From: CAILZL01 sp050248275
GTDB taxonomy: Bacteria; Pseudomonadota; Gammaproteobacteria; Steroidobacterales; Steroidobacteraceae
Direction of reading: 5' to 3'
DNA: 64,000 bases
Assembly: GCA_050248275.1 (NCBI GenBank)
Contig: JBFWSR010000011.1
Coordinates: 1-64,000 of the forward strand
Shown here: positions 1-8,042 of the stretch, in pieces
How positions within the stretch are numbered: the stretch's first letter is position 1
Layout of the letters: every line of letters starts with the position of its first letter
Translations under genes and position numbers: made by a program
The notes under the pieces: generated by a model
Told to the model about the DNA's origin: nothing
Databases searched by the model: none
The model's input: the letters and a program-made list of their open reading frames with translations, nothing else

Positions 1-46
1 GCACCGTGGTAAACAACGCCTCTTGCATCACATCTGAACCGCGCAT
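1..46 (-). CDS. IS transposase, N-terminal fragment (15 residues visible)
   Basis: From an ATG at 46 the minus strand reads MRGSDVMQEALFTTV before the window ends. The opening MRGxD...LF is the familiar beginning of IS5/IS1182-type DDE transposases. Only 15 residues are visible, so no catalytic residue can be seen and the family assignment rests on this start plus the terminal repeat just upstream. The gene continues beyond base 1. Confidence 0.55.
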   Translation of the reverse strand, partial: MRGSDVMQEALFTTV

Positions 47-127
47 CAATCGCCCCTTCAGCAGAAAACTATCGTCCCGTAAAGTCTATTTTATGCTCGA
101 TTTGAAGGGTGGATTTTCAACAGCCTG
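1..127 (-). mobile_element. IS5-like insertion sequence, 5' end only (runs off the window)
   Basis: The end nearest position 127 reads, on the minus strand, CAGGCTGTTGAAAATCC, which resembles the terminal inverted repeats of IS5-group elements. It lies directly after TTAG (CTAA at 128-131 on the plus strand), the kind of 4-bp target IS5-family elements duplicate. A transposase start codon follows inside the element, pointing off the window. The neighbouring transporter frame is broken exactly here. The other end and the second target copy lie outside the window, so family and boundary are inferred. Confidence 0.65.
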
Positions 128-617
128 CTAAAGCTACTTCGCTCATGTAGGTGGCGCTGGTGCCGTATTCGCCACCCACCGATACGCCTTGCAGCATGCG
201 CGCCAGCGTCAACAACACCGGCGCCCACATGCCAATGCTGTTGTAAGTGGGCAGGACGGCCACCAGCAGCGAGCCGGCGCACATGATCAGCACCGACGTC
301 ACCATGGATGTCTTGCGCCCCTTGCGGTCGGCCAGACGACCGAAGATCCAGCTGCCCACCGGCCGCATGAGAAAACCAATGGCAAACACACCGGCGGCAT
401 TCAGCAATTGCGTGGTCTGATCGCCCTTGGGAAAGAAGGCCGATGCAAAGTACAAGGCGCCGAAGGAATACACATAGAAGTCGTACCACTCGACCAGATT
501 GCCCGATGAACTGGCAATGATTGCCTTGATACGCCTGAGATTGTCGGCCGCAGCGTCGGCGCGTGTAGCGGCCTGTGTTCCAGAGTGCATGTGGATGTCG
601 CGATTTTGCTGGTTCAC
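117..617 (-). pseudogene. MHS-family MFS transporter (KgtP-like), truncated by IS
   Basis: The 166 residues visible are the N-terminal part of a metabolite:H+ symporter of about 430 residues, closest by eye to alpha-ketoglutarate permeases. Family marks are NLVEWYDFYVY in TM1, the GRLADRKGRK loop between TM2 and TM3, and LQGVSVGGEYGTSATYMSEVA in TM4-5. The frame runs normally to SEVALAG and then enters the insertion sequence, ending at a stop a few bases inside it. Eight or more membrane segments are lost, so the product should be inactive. The rest of the gene may lie beyond the element, outside the window. Confidence 0.85.
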
Positions 618-683
618 AAACTATACGTTACTGAACTACAGCTACCTGCAACGATCAGCATTTTATAGCATGAAGCGCCATGC

Positions 684-1160
684 TCACCGCAGCAACAGGT
701 GATCGTTGATGGGTACAAACCGGGAGGCCGCATGCATCAACGAGCCGGCCGTCAATCGGGCAACGCCATACACCTCAACTGCAGCCTGGTATTTGCTTCT
801 GACCCGCTGCACCAGTAAATCGAAATCGCCATCGCCCGAAGCCAATACCACTACATCGGCTTGCCCCGCATATTCCATGACATCCAGGGTGATGCCCACA
901 TCCCAGTCGCCCTTGGCGGAACCGTCGCTTCTCTGGATGAAAGACTTCAGCTTCACCTCAAAACCGATGGCCCTGAGAATATTCTGAAACTGTTTTTGTT
1001 TTTCATCATCGCGATGCGTTGCGAATGCAATGGCTTTGACGACTCGCCGGTTGGCAGTGACCTCGGCCCAAAAGGCGTTGTAATCGAAGTGGCAGGCAAA
1101 GACCTGCCGGGTGGTGTAGTAGATGTTCTGGACATCAACAAAGATGGCAACGGATTCCAA
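684..1160 (-). CDS. NYN domain protein (LabA/DUF88-like)
   Basis: A 158-residue single-domain protein of the NYN group of PIN-like nucleases. Acidic residues expected at the metal site are visible: FVDVQN near residue 8, GDWDVGITLD in the middle and SGDGDFDLLV near residue 108. Members are thought to act on RNA, but the substrate of this one is unknown. The frame has no ATG and the likeliest start is TTG at 1160. Its stop lies 66 bases from the broken transporter. The downstream-reading methyltransferase begins on the same strand at 2104 and ends 44 bases before this start, so the two may be co-transcribed. Confidence 0.8.
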   Translation of the reverse strand: MESVAIFVDVQNIYYTTRQVFACHFDYNAFWAEVTANRRVVKAIAFATHRDDEKQKQFQNILRAIGFEVKLKSFIQRSDGSAKGDWDVGITLDVMEYAGQADVVVLASGDGDFDLLVQRVRSKYQAAVEVYGVARLTAGSLMHAASRFVPINDHLLLR

Positions 1161-1204
1161 GATATGATCAGCCTTTAGCAGAATTAGCGGAATAGTCTTG
1201 CAGG

Positions 1205-2104
1205 CTATCTTTTCTTCACCGCCAGCACACCATCGCCGTTCAGTTCAGTTGCAAATCCGGCATGACGCAAGCGGTTCGACACTTCATTGGGCACATCGCG
1301 ACCGCTGCTGAGCTTGTTGGGTGTGCCGGTGTAATGAAACAGCCTGCCGTTGCGCTTGAGCACTCTGGCCAGGTGATCGTAAAACACCTGCGAATACAGT
1401 TCGCCAGCAATGCCGAAACGCGGCGGGTCGTGCAGGATTGCATCGACCGATGCGTCGGGCAGCGTGGCAATCTGCTCGGCAATATCACCCTGCGTTAATG
1501 TCAATGCGCCGCCCACTGCTGGCGACCAGGGATTCAGGCTGCGCAACCAGATGACGTCGGGATTCTTTTCGTAAGAAAGCACCCGCGCCGCCTGCCCCTG
1601 CAAACACCACGCAGCGAAATAGCCCATCCCTCCGCAGGTATCCAGAATCGCCTTGCCACGCGGCTGTATCAAGCCCACCTTGCGCTCGGCATCCGCATAG
1701 GGCGAAACTTTTGCAGTAGGCAACATCTTGATGCCATCGATTTCAAACGTCGGCGGGCCCCACTCCGTGGGCACCAGCTTGATCAACGCGTTGGTGAAAC
1801 GCGCCACCGGCTGAAAACCATCACCATTCCAATAGTAGATGGTTCGATCCTTACAAGTTTCGAGATAAGGGAATCGCTGCCCCTGCCAGATCCATCCTTC
1901 AGCATCAACCGCTACCGTCGTCGTCGAACGATCCAGGTCCAGCGAGCACTCAATCGTACCCACTCCCGCGCGCACGGCGCTGCGCAGTTGTTCATGCACT
2001 TTCAGAGTGAGCAGCGGCTGCATTATTTCCTCATCGGCCATAACGGCTGGCAAACGATATCGAGTCTGGCATTCTCCCTCATTGCAGATAAATTCACCGG
2101 ACAA
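1205..2104 (-). CDS. class I SAM-dependent methyltransferase
   Basis: A 299-residue protein with an N-terminal region of about 150 residues of unknown fold, then a Rossmann methyltransferase domain. The SAM-binding motif I is LDTCGGMGYFA, an acidic motif II is SYEKNP, and a DPPRFG motif sits where the catalytic/post-I loop is expected. It resembles predicted methyltransferases of the COG2521 type found in archaea and bacteria, whose substrate is not established. An alternative start, MADEE, lies 21 codons in. It probably shares a transcript with the NYN gene downstream. Confidence 0.75.
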   Translation of the reverse strand: MSGEFICNEGECQTRYRLPAVMADEEIMQPLLTLKVHEQLRSAVRAGVGTIECSLDLDRSTTTVAVDAEGWIWQGQRFPYLETCKDRTIYYWNGDGFQPVARFTNALIKLVPTEWGPPTFEIDGIKMLPTAKVSPYADAERKVGLIQPRGKAILDTCGGMGYFAAWCLQGQAARVLSYEKNPDVIWLRSLNPWSPAVGGALTLTQGDIAEQIATLPDASVDAILHDPPRFGIAGELYSQVFYDHLARVLKRNGRLFHYTGTPNKLSSGRDVPNEVSNRLRHAGFATELNGDGVLAVKKR

Positions 2105-2682
2105 AACACTGCTGAGGGGTACGCTGCTTTCGTACGATACCCATGATTTGCGTGCTGGGAGCTCATCTTTTTGCGAAGCAGCGCTACCGATCCCATTCCC
2201 GCCAGTCAGTACGCTCCGAAGCGGTCATTGCACAGCACTCCAACAGACACTTACCTTAATAACTAGCAATCCAACGGCCGGCACCAGTCTTCGAATGCGC
2301 GTCCGTCGAGAGTCACTCATGCAACCATAGGAGAACTGCCCCCGCTGGAATTTGGCTTGCCTTATTGCTGTTGTTATGTACAGTATCCAACCAGGACACC
2401 GCCCGGCAATCCGTTCCCAGACATCCATAGACGCGGATCGGTTTGTGGCTAACTGCGGGTGTATCCGGGGTTGTCGCCAGCCCGTTCCACAGTGACTACT
2501 TAGTGATCCGCATGAGGCGTATGGGCGAGACATATGGGAGAGTCTAGAGTTGAGAACTATCTGGATTATGGGGAGCAAGCAGGTTACCTTTCTTCAAATT
2601 GGCTGAAAGGGTACACATAGGTTTTCTCCTGGGTATCCGATTGTCTTAACTACCGGCGAGTCGATGAAGTAATGGAGTCTGC
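2105..2682. other. 578-bp gene-free stretch before the restriction-modification genes
   Basis: No convincing gene. The base composition falls from the GC-rich left side towards the AT-richer restriction island. A minus-strand frame of 117 codons (2225-2578) has no recognisable motif and unusual composition. Around 2486-2550 the plus strand can be read as HSDYLVIRMRRMGETYGRV followed by a stop, which could be the tail of a decayed gene, but I cannot identify it. The stretch may mark the left edge of an acquired segment. Confidence 0.4.
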
Positions 2683-3270
2683 ATGAGCGTGGAGTTGCTT
2701 CCTGAGTTCATCAGGACGAACTATGAGGTGCATGAATGGAAACACGCTTGCGCAATCCTGAAAGAGGATTTCCCGAATGAATGGCTGGATATTCAAGCTG
2801 TGCTGAGTGAGTTTCGTCTCCGCCGGAGCTGGATCCAGAACCCAGGAGGCAGTAAATCTGAGATCGCTGCTTTTATTGATCACTACCTCACCGAACGCGG
2901 TTGGGTAGAGAAGGAGTTCAAGACGCAGGTTGTCGTTGATGAGAAGACGATGGATTCGCCGACTCATAAAGTCGATTGCTTTCGCAATCGAGTGGCTCTG
3001 GAAATCGAATGGAATAACAAGGATCCGTTCTTTGATCGAGACTTGAATAACTTCAGGCTGCTCTTTGACCTGAGAGCGATCAGCGTTGGCGTAATAATTA
3101 CGAGATGTGATGATCTTCAAGATATATTCAAACTACTTGGGCGTGGCAGTTCATACGGCGCATCAACCACGCACATGGGCAAGCTACTGCCACGCATAAA
3201 GGGCGGTAGCGGCGCTGGTTGCCCGTTACTGGTTTTTGGGATCTCAAAGTCGTTGTTTGTAGAGGATTGA
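2683..3270 (+). CDS. type II restriction endonuclease, BglII/BstYI-like
   Basis: A 195-residue protein of the BglII family. The core is VDCFRNRVALEIEWNNKDPFFDRD (residues 97-120). D98, E107, E109 and N111 fit the acidic active site of this family, and DRDLNNFRLLFDL is a strongly conserved follow-on segment. Family members cut GATC-centred sites (AGATCT for BglII, RGATCY for BstYI). The exact specificity here is unknown. It ends 5 bases before a DNA adenine methyltransferase on the same strand, the expected partner. G+C in sampled lines is about 40-52%, clearly lower than the flanks, which suggests horizontal acquisition. Confidence 0.85.
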   Translation: MSVELLPEFIRTNYEVHEWKHACAILKEDFPNEWLDIQAVLSEFRLRRSWIQNPGGSKSEIAAFIDHYLTERGWVEKEFKTQVVVDEKTMDSPTHKVDCFRNRVALEIEWNNKDPFFDRDLNNFRLLFDLRAISVGVIITRCDDLQDIFKLLGRGSSYGASTTHMGKLLPRIKGGSGAGCPLLVFGISKSLFVED

Positions 3271-3274
3271 TAAC

Positions 3275-3931
3275 ATGGGCGCGTCTGATGATCTATTGCA
3301 AGAAGTAGGCAAGAGAAAATTCGCCACTGTGCTTGCAGACCCGCCGTGGCAATTCCAGAATCGCACGGGAAAAATGGCGCCAGAGCACAAACGGTTGGCG
3401 CGTTATCCAACAATGACCTTGCAGGAAATCAAGGACCTGCCAGTTGAGGCGGTCGTGAAAGATACCGCGCATCTTTATCTCTGGGTTCCAAATGCCTTGC
3501 TCGCCGACGGCATGCAGGTCATGGAGCATTGGGGCTTCACTTATAAAACCAATCTTATTTGGTACAAGATCAGAAAAGACGGAGGCCCTGATCGACGCGG
3601 TGTTGGCTTTTACTTTCGCAACGTCACCGAGATGATTTTGTTTGGCGTAAGAGGAAAGAACGTCCGAACTTTACAGCCTGGAAGAAGCCAGGAAAATATC
3701 ATTTCCACCCAAAAGAGGGAGCACAGCCGCAAGCCTGACGAGCAATACAAGCTTATAGAGTCCTGCAGTTCAGGGCCGTACATGGAACTTTTCGCCAGAG
3801 GATCAAGGCCGGGTTGGTTTGCTTGGGGAAACCAAGCTCAAGAATACTCTCCAACGTGGGAGACTTACGCCAACCATTCCCAGTCAAACGTCATTCCGCT
3901 AAAGCAAGGGAAACTGCGAAAGTCAGCGTGA
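3275..3931 (+). CDS. MT-A70 family DNA N6-adenine methyltransferase (modification partner)
   Basis: A 218-residue protein with the MT-A70 catalytic motif DPPW at residues 22-25, followed by TAHLYLWVPNALL, NLIWYKIRKDG, and the GRSQENIIS/EHSRKPDEQ block typical of phage and restriction-linked MT-A70 enzymes. It should methylate adenine N6 in the site cut by the endonuclease encoded immediately upstream, protecting host DNA. From memory the modification enzymes of BglII and BstYI act on cytosine, so this pairing would be a different combination; this is not checked. G+C is low, like the endonuclease, so the two genes probably moved together. Confidence 0.88.
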   Translation: MGASDDLLQEVGKRKFATVLADPPWQFQNRTGKMAPEHKRLARYPTMTLQEIKDLPVEAVVKDTAHLYLWVPNALLADGMQVMEHWGFTYKTNLIWYKIRKDGGPDRRGVGFYFRNVTEMILFGVRGKNVRTLQPGRSQENIISTQKREHSRKPDEQYKLIESCSSGPYMELFARGSRPGWFAWGNQAQEYSPTWETYANHSQSNVIPLKQGKLRKSA

Positions 3932-4032
3932 CAATGGCGCTTCAAGCAGTGCCCATTCAACCCCTGCCGCCATACCCTGCACTCCATGCCGGGCATTGGC
4001 CCTATCGTTCAGGACCAATGCTTTTCACTGAC

Positions 4033-4851
4033 TCAGCTTCCTTCTTGTTTACCAGCACGATAACGGGCAGCCGGCGTGGCTGACAGCGGACCGCTGCCGA
4101 TTTCCCGGATCGCCTGACTGGTGCGTTCCCATCTTGCCGGATCGTCCAGCAGCGGGAAACAGAACAGCTCGCCCATCGCCAGACTGGTCATTGAAGCATC
4201 GACCAGCACTTCGGGCGACATGACGATTTCCTTGGGGAACTGATCGAAGAACCCTTTTTCCTCGGCATTGCCCAGGTTGGTGCGGGTCAGCCCGGGGATG
4301 AGCGCCTGCAATCTGATGCCGCGCGCGCCGACCTCCTCATGCAGCAATTCGGTGAAGTGGGCGACAAAGGCTTTGGTCGCGCCATAAACGGTGAATGGCG
4401 CCATGACACAGTAAGCCAATCCGGAAGCGACATTGATGATGGCGCCGCCGCCACGGGCCAGCATGCCCGGCACCACAGCATGCGTGAGACGCGTCAGGGC
4501 GGTGACGTTCAGCGCAATCATGTTTTCGGCGATGTCGCGCGGCATGTCGGTGAACGGCATGATGTCACCGCGACCGGCATTGTTGACCAGCATGGTCAGG
4601 TTTGCTTCGCTCGCGATGCGGTCTTCGACACGATGCAGATCGGCAGGATTGGAAAGATCGGTCACCAGCGTTTCAATCTTGACGCCGGTTGCCTGGTGCA
4701 GCCGCTGCGCCTGCGCTTCAAGTTTGTCGCGGCGACGCGCGACCAGAATCAGATCGTAACCTTCACGCGCCAGCCGTTCGGCAAATGCGGCGCCGATGCC
4801 GGACGAGGTGCCGGTGACCAGCGCCGTGCCCTTTCGATCTTGAGTGCTCAT
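4033..4851 (-). CDS. SDR family NAD(P)-dependent oxidoreductase
   Basis: A 272-residue classical short-chain dehydrogenase. TGTSSGIGAAFAERLA near residue 14 binds the cofactor, NNAG lies at about residue 90, and the catalytic Ser and YGATK (Tyr-x-x-x-Lys) lie near residues 142-160. The arginines in VARRRDKL after beta-2 favour NADP(H). It resembles DltE/YqjQ-type SDRs of unknown substrate. It stands alone between the restriction-modification island and a GST gene on the same strand. Confidence 0.88.
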   Translation of the reverse strand: MSTQDRKGTALVTGTSSGIGAAFAERLAREGYDLILVARRRDKLEAQAQRLHQATGVKIETLVTDLSNPADLHRVEDRIASEANLTMLVNNAGRGDIMPFTDMPRDIAENMIALNVTALTRLTHAVVPGMLARGGGAIINVASGLAYCVMAPFTVYGATKAFVAHFTELLHEEVGARGIRLQALIPGLTRTNLGNAEEKGFFDQFPKEIVMSPEVLVDASMTSLAMGELFCFPLLDDPARWERTSQAIREIGSGPLSATPAARYRAGKQEGS

Positions 4852-4943
4852 CGCTTTAACTCCACGGCCGACCGGGTGCGGCCGCCAGTTGAAACCGCAG
4901 CTAGACGATGTGTCGTTACCGGCACATCGTCATTATCCCTTGA

Positions 4944-5549
4944 TTACTCCGCGTGTTCGGCCTTGTGCGCCGCCTGTACGGTGGGCCGCGCGCTAATGCG
5001 TGCGAGGTAGGCCTTTAGTGCTGGCCACTGGCCAAGATCAATGCCGATGTAGTTCGTCCAGCTGAGTACGGTATACAGATAGGCATCGGCAACGGTGAAG
5101 CCCGTGTCCATCACGAATTCCCGGTTGCCCAGCGCGGTTTCGACGTAACCGAGCCGTTTGCCAATCATGACCACCGCGGCTTGTTTCGCCTGTTCCGGCG
5201 TGTGCGGGGAAAACAGCGGGCCGAACAGTTTGTGGATTTCGGAATTGATGAAACCCAGCCATTCCTGCAGACGGTAACGAGCCATGGTGCCATTGGCGGG
5301 CGCAAGCCCGGCCTGTGGCTGTCGATCGGCCAGATATTGCAGGATGGCCGTGCCTTCCGTCAGAACCGTGCCATCATCCAGCTCCAGCGCCGGCACATAA
5401 CCTTTCGGGTTGATGGCCGTGAAGTCCGCGCCGGTCTGGGTTGTTTTGGTTCTCAGATCGACCTTCACTAATTCAAACGGCATCCCCAATTCGCGCAGCG
5501 TGATATGTGTGGCAAGCGAACAGGCGCCGGGGGCAAAGTACAATTTCAT
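4944..5549 (-). CDS. glutathione S-transferase, GstA-like
   Basis: A 201-residue cytosolic GST. The N-terminal thioredoxin-like domain opens with MKLYFAPGACSLATHI, the beta-class signature in which the Cys and nearby Ser/Tyr contact glutathione. GYVPALELDDG (cis-Pro) and LTEGTAILQYLAD form the glutathione-binding segment. The C-terminal helical domain carries FTVADAYLYTVLSW, the N-capping box motif. It probably acts in cytosolic detoxification of electrophiles or peroxides. There is no operon partner beyond the SDR gene that follows on the same strand 92 bases downstream. Confidence 0.92.
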   Translation of the reverse strand: MKLYFAPGACSLATHITLRELGMPFELVKVDLRTKTTQTGADFTAINPKGYVPALELDDGTVLTEGTAILQYLADRQPQAGLAPANGTMARYRLQEWLGFINSEIHKLFGPLFSPHTPEQAKQAAVVMIGKRLGYVETALGNREFVMDTGFTVADAYLYTVLSWTNYIGIDLGQWPALKAYLARISARPTVQAAHKAEHAE

Positions 5550-5650
5550 GTTGTCGCTCTATCTCTATGGTTGGTTCAAACTGGCTAGGTAGGATAATGA
5601 CGGAGCCGCAGCCATCCTGTGCTGCAGCAGCAGGCGGCAAGCGACGAAGG

Positions 5651-6130
5651 TCACTCGCCTTGATTGCCCATCTGTGACTGGCAGTAATTCTGGATGCCCA
5701 CGCGCTGGATCAGATCAAGCTGGGTTTCCAGATAATCGATATGTTCTTCTTCGGACTCGAGAATGTCCTCAAACAGCTCGCGCGACACATAGTCGTTCAG
5801 TTTTTCGCAGTCGATGATGGCGTTCTTCAAGTCGGCATGCGCCATCTGTTCCAGCTTCAGGTCGCAACCCAGGCATTCCTGCACGTCTTCGCCGATCATC
5901 AGCTTGCCCAGATCCTGAAGGTTCGGCAGTCCTTCCAGAAACAGGATTCGCTCGATCAGTTTGTCGGCATGCTTCATCTCGTCGATGGATTCATGCATTT
6001 CGTACTTTTCCAGCGCCTTCAAACCCCAGTTGCCGAACATGCGGGCATGCAGAAAATACTGGTTGATGGCGGTCAGCTCATTCTTCAGGACGAGATTGAG
6101 GTGACGGATGATGGTGGCATCGCCTTTCAT
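5651..6130 (-). CDS. bfr: bacterioferritin
   Basis: A 159-residue haem-binding ferritin that forms a 24-subunit shell, oxidises Fe(II) and stores it as mineral. Starting at ATG 6130, the ferroxidase residues fall at their standard numbers: E18, Y25, E51 and H54, with E94 and the EEEH segment further on. M52, the haem-bridging methionine, is present. A longer frame to 6205 exists, but only the 6130 start gives MKGDATIIRHLN, the normal Bfr beginning. It lies downstream of bfd on the same strand, the usual pair for loading and releasing stored iron. Confidence 0.95.
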   Translation of the reverse strand: MKGDATIIRHLNLVLKNELTAINQYFLHARMFGNWGLKALEKYEMHESIDEMKHADKLIERILFLEGLPNLQDLGKLMIGEDVQECLGCDLKLEQMAHADLKNAIIDCEKLNDYVSRELFEDILESEEEHIDYLETQLDLIQRVGIQNYCQSQMGNQGE

Positions 6131-6250
6131 TGCTGGGCTCCAGAGTGCGGACAAGGCGTCATCTTGCTGTGCACCGTTATCAAGATGCAACCATGACGCG
6201 CGCAATCGCCGCGGGTGCGAACGGCAACAAACGGGATGAGGAGATGGACT

Positions 6251-6448
6251 TCAGGCGGCGCAACGCGCCGGGTCTGCAGTTCGGGAAGTCAGATGTTCCT
6301 CGATGACTTCCTGAGCGGCCGGCAGGCAACGACCACAGCAGCCCCCGACCGGCACCTGCATCTGCACTTCGCCCAACGACGCCGCGCCGCGATCCAGCGT
6401 TTCGCGAATCTGACGATCGGTGATGCCGTGACAAATGCAAACGTACAT
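6251..6448 (-). CDS. bfd: bacterioferritin-associated ferredoxin
   Basis: A 65-residue [2Fe-2S] protein. CxC at residues 4-6 (MYVCICHG) and GGCCGRC near residue 36 supply the four cluster cysteines of the BFD-like fold. It docks on bacterioferritin and passes electrons in to reduce and release stored iron. The partner bfr gene is 120 bp downstream on the same strand. A Fur-like sequence sits about 80 bp upstream, consistent with induction under iron starvation. Confidence 0.95.
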   Translation of the reverse strand: MYVCICHGITDRQIRETLDRGAASLGEVQMQVPVGGCCGRCLPAAQEVIEEHLTSRTADPARCAA

Positions 6449-6529
6449 GCGCGCCTCTTAACGAGATAAGCCAGTACCGATTAATCCACCGCAAAGTCTG
6501 AGCACTCAGCAGTGTGGGGATATCCTAGA

Positions 6530-6553
6530 TGTTAATAAGAATGATTGTCAATT
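6530..6553 (-). promoter_or_regulatory. candidate Fur box upstream of bfd
   Basis: On the minus strand the segment reads TTGACAATCATTCTTATTAA. It matches the ATAATCATTAT core of the Fur consensus with few differences and stands out as AT-rich in a GC-rich setting. It lies about 80 bp before bfd, whose orthologues are Fur-repressed in other proteobacteria. Confidence 0.55.
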
Positions 6554-6657
6554 AGGTATTTGGCCTTATGCGGCCACCCGCCGGCAATTGACGCCTGCCG
6601 CCGAGACCGCAAGACTGCACGCCCCTTGATCTGGCTCGCAGCCAACCTGCCCCCACC

Positions 6658-7500
6658 ATGAGCATGTCCGTCCATACCGCTTTGAAAAACATGCAGTTAC
6701 AGCTGCAGCATGTCAGCGACGCTCCCGGGCGGGAGGCGGATTGGCTGCTGGAACAGGTCAGCGGCCTGAGTCGTGAACAGCAGCGGCGCGACGACACTCA
6801 TGAACTATCCGCTCCGCAGATCAATACCCTCAATCAACTGGTCGCCCGCCGCGCCCGGGGCGAACCGCTGGCCTATGTGCTGGGCGAACAGCACTTCTGG
6901 ACGCTGCGCCTGGCAGTCAATCCGGCGGTCCTGATCCCCCGACCGGAAACCGAACTGGTGGTCGAACGCGCGCTTCGGCATTTACCCCGACAGCAAACGG
7001 TACAGGTGCTGGACCTGGGCACCGGCAGTGGCGCGATCGCCCTGGCGGTGGCGCAGGAACGTCCCAACGCGCAATTGCTGGGAGTGGACCAATCGGCCGA
7101 GGCGCTGGTGGTGGCGCGCAGCAATGCCGAGCTGAACCACATCAACAATGTGACTTTCCTGCAAAGCAACTGGTTTTCTGCCGTTCTGAGGCAGCGGTTT
7201 GCGCTGATTGTCAGCAACCCGCCTTATATCGCCGAAGGCGATCCGCATCTGGAAGCGGCGGTGCTGGCGCATGAACCGTATCTGGCGCTGATTTCCGGCT
7301 CGGACGGCCTGGAGGCAATTCGTCACATCGTCCATCGAGCAGGCGAATTCCTGGCGCCCAAGGGCTGGTTGATCCTGGAACACGGCTGGCAGCAGGCCAG
7401 CGCGGTACGACAACTGCTTGAGTCCGCCGGCTTTTCTAGCGTAGCCTCGCACGCCGATTTGGCAGGCCACCTGCGCGTCACGGAAGCCCGGACGCCATGA
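6658..7500 (+). CDS. prmC: peptide chain release factor N5-glutamine methyltransferase
   Basis: A 280-residue enzyme that methylates the glutamine of the GGQ motif in release factors RF1 and RF2. An N-terminal helical domain (to about residue 80) binds the release factor. The C-terminal SAM domain has DLGTGSGAIALA near residue 120 and the catalytic NPPY at residues 187-190, followed by the family-specific IAEGDPHL. The RF1 gene prfA, a frequent neighbour, is not in this window. No strong ribosome-binding site precedes the chosen ATG; MQLQL lies 11 codons inside. Confidence 0.95.
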   Translation: MSMSVHTALKNMQLQLQHVSDAPGREADWLLEQVSGLSREQQRRDDTHELSAPQINTLNQLVARRARGEPLAYVLGEQHFWTLRLAVNPAVLIPRPETELVVERALRHLPRQQTVQVLDLGTGSGAIALAVAQERPNAQLLGVDQSAEALVVARSNAELNHINNVTFLQSNWFSAVLRQRFALIVSNPPYIAEGDPHLEAAVLAHEPYLALISGSDGLEAIRHIVHRAGEFLAPKGWLILEHGWQQASAVRQLLESAGFSSVASHADLAGHLRVTEARTP

Positions 7501-7541
7501 CGGCGGCTGCCATACTTTTTACCGTAAACATCGAGTAACCC

Positions 7542-8027
7542 ATGATCGAATTCAAAACCACCCAAGGCGACTTCACCATCGAACTATTCACTGACGAAGC
7601 GCCCATCAGCAGCGAGAACTTCCAGGCCTATGTGGACGCAGGATTTTTCGACGGCACCATATTTCATCGCGTGATCCCGGGTTTCGTGTTGCAGGGCGGT
7701 GGCTTCACTGCCAACATGCAGCAGAAAAAGACCAATGCGCCGATCAAGAATGAGGCCACCAACGGCCTGAAAAACAAGCGCGGCACCCTGTCCATGGCAC
7801 GCACCAACGACATCCACAGCGCCACCTCGCAGTTCTTCATCAATCTGGTCGATAACGATTTCCTGGACAACAAGCCGGGCAGCTACGGCTATGCGGTATT
7901 CGGCAAGGTCGTCTCCGGCATGGACGTCATCGATGCCATCGCCAAAACCAAAACCGGCCGCCATGGCCACCATGACGACGTACCCGTAGAACCCATCGTC
8001 GTGCACTCAGCTAAAGGCGCTGCCTGA
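7542..8027 (+). CDS. ppiB: peptidyl-prolyl cis-trans isomerase B (cyclophilin)
   Basis: A 161-residue cytosolic cyclophilin without a signal peptide. FHRVIPGFVLQGG, followed by the AMART and SQFFINLVDN segments, makes up the active site of the short bacterial PpiB type. It speeds proline isomerisation during protein folding. It begins 41 bp after prmC and is followed 15 bp later by mtgA, so the three may be read together. Confidence 0.95.
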   Translation: MIEFKTTQGDFTIELFTDEAPISSENFQAYVDAGFFDGTIFHRVIPGFVLQGGGFTANMQQKKTNAPIKNEATNGLKNKRGTLSMARTNDIHSATSQFFINLVDNDFLDNKPGSYGYAVFGKVVSGMDVIDAIAKTKTGRHGHHDDVPVEPIVVHSAKGAA

Positions 8028-8042
8028 TTCATCAGATAAATC

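Noticed and set aside
2225..2578. 117-codon minus-strand frame before the restriction genes
   Set aside because: No recognisable motif, odd composition and no ribosome-binding site.
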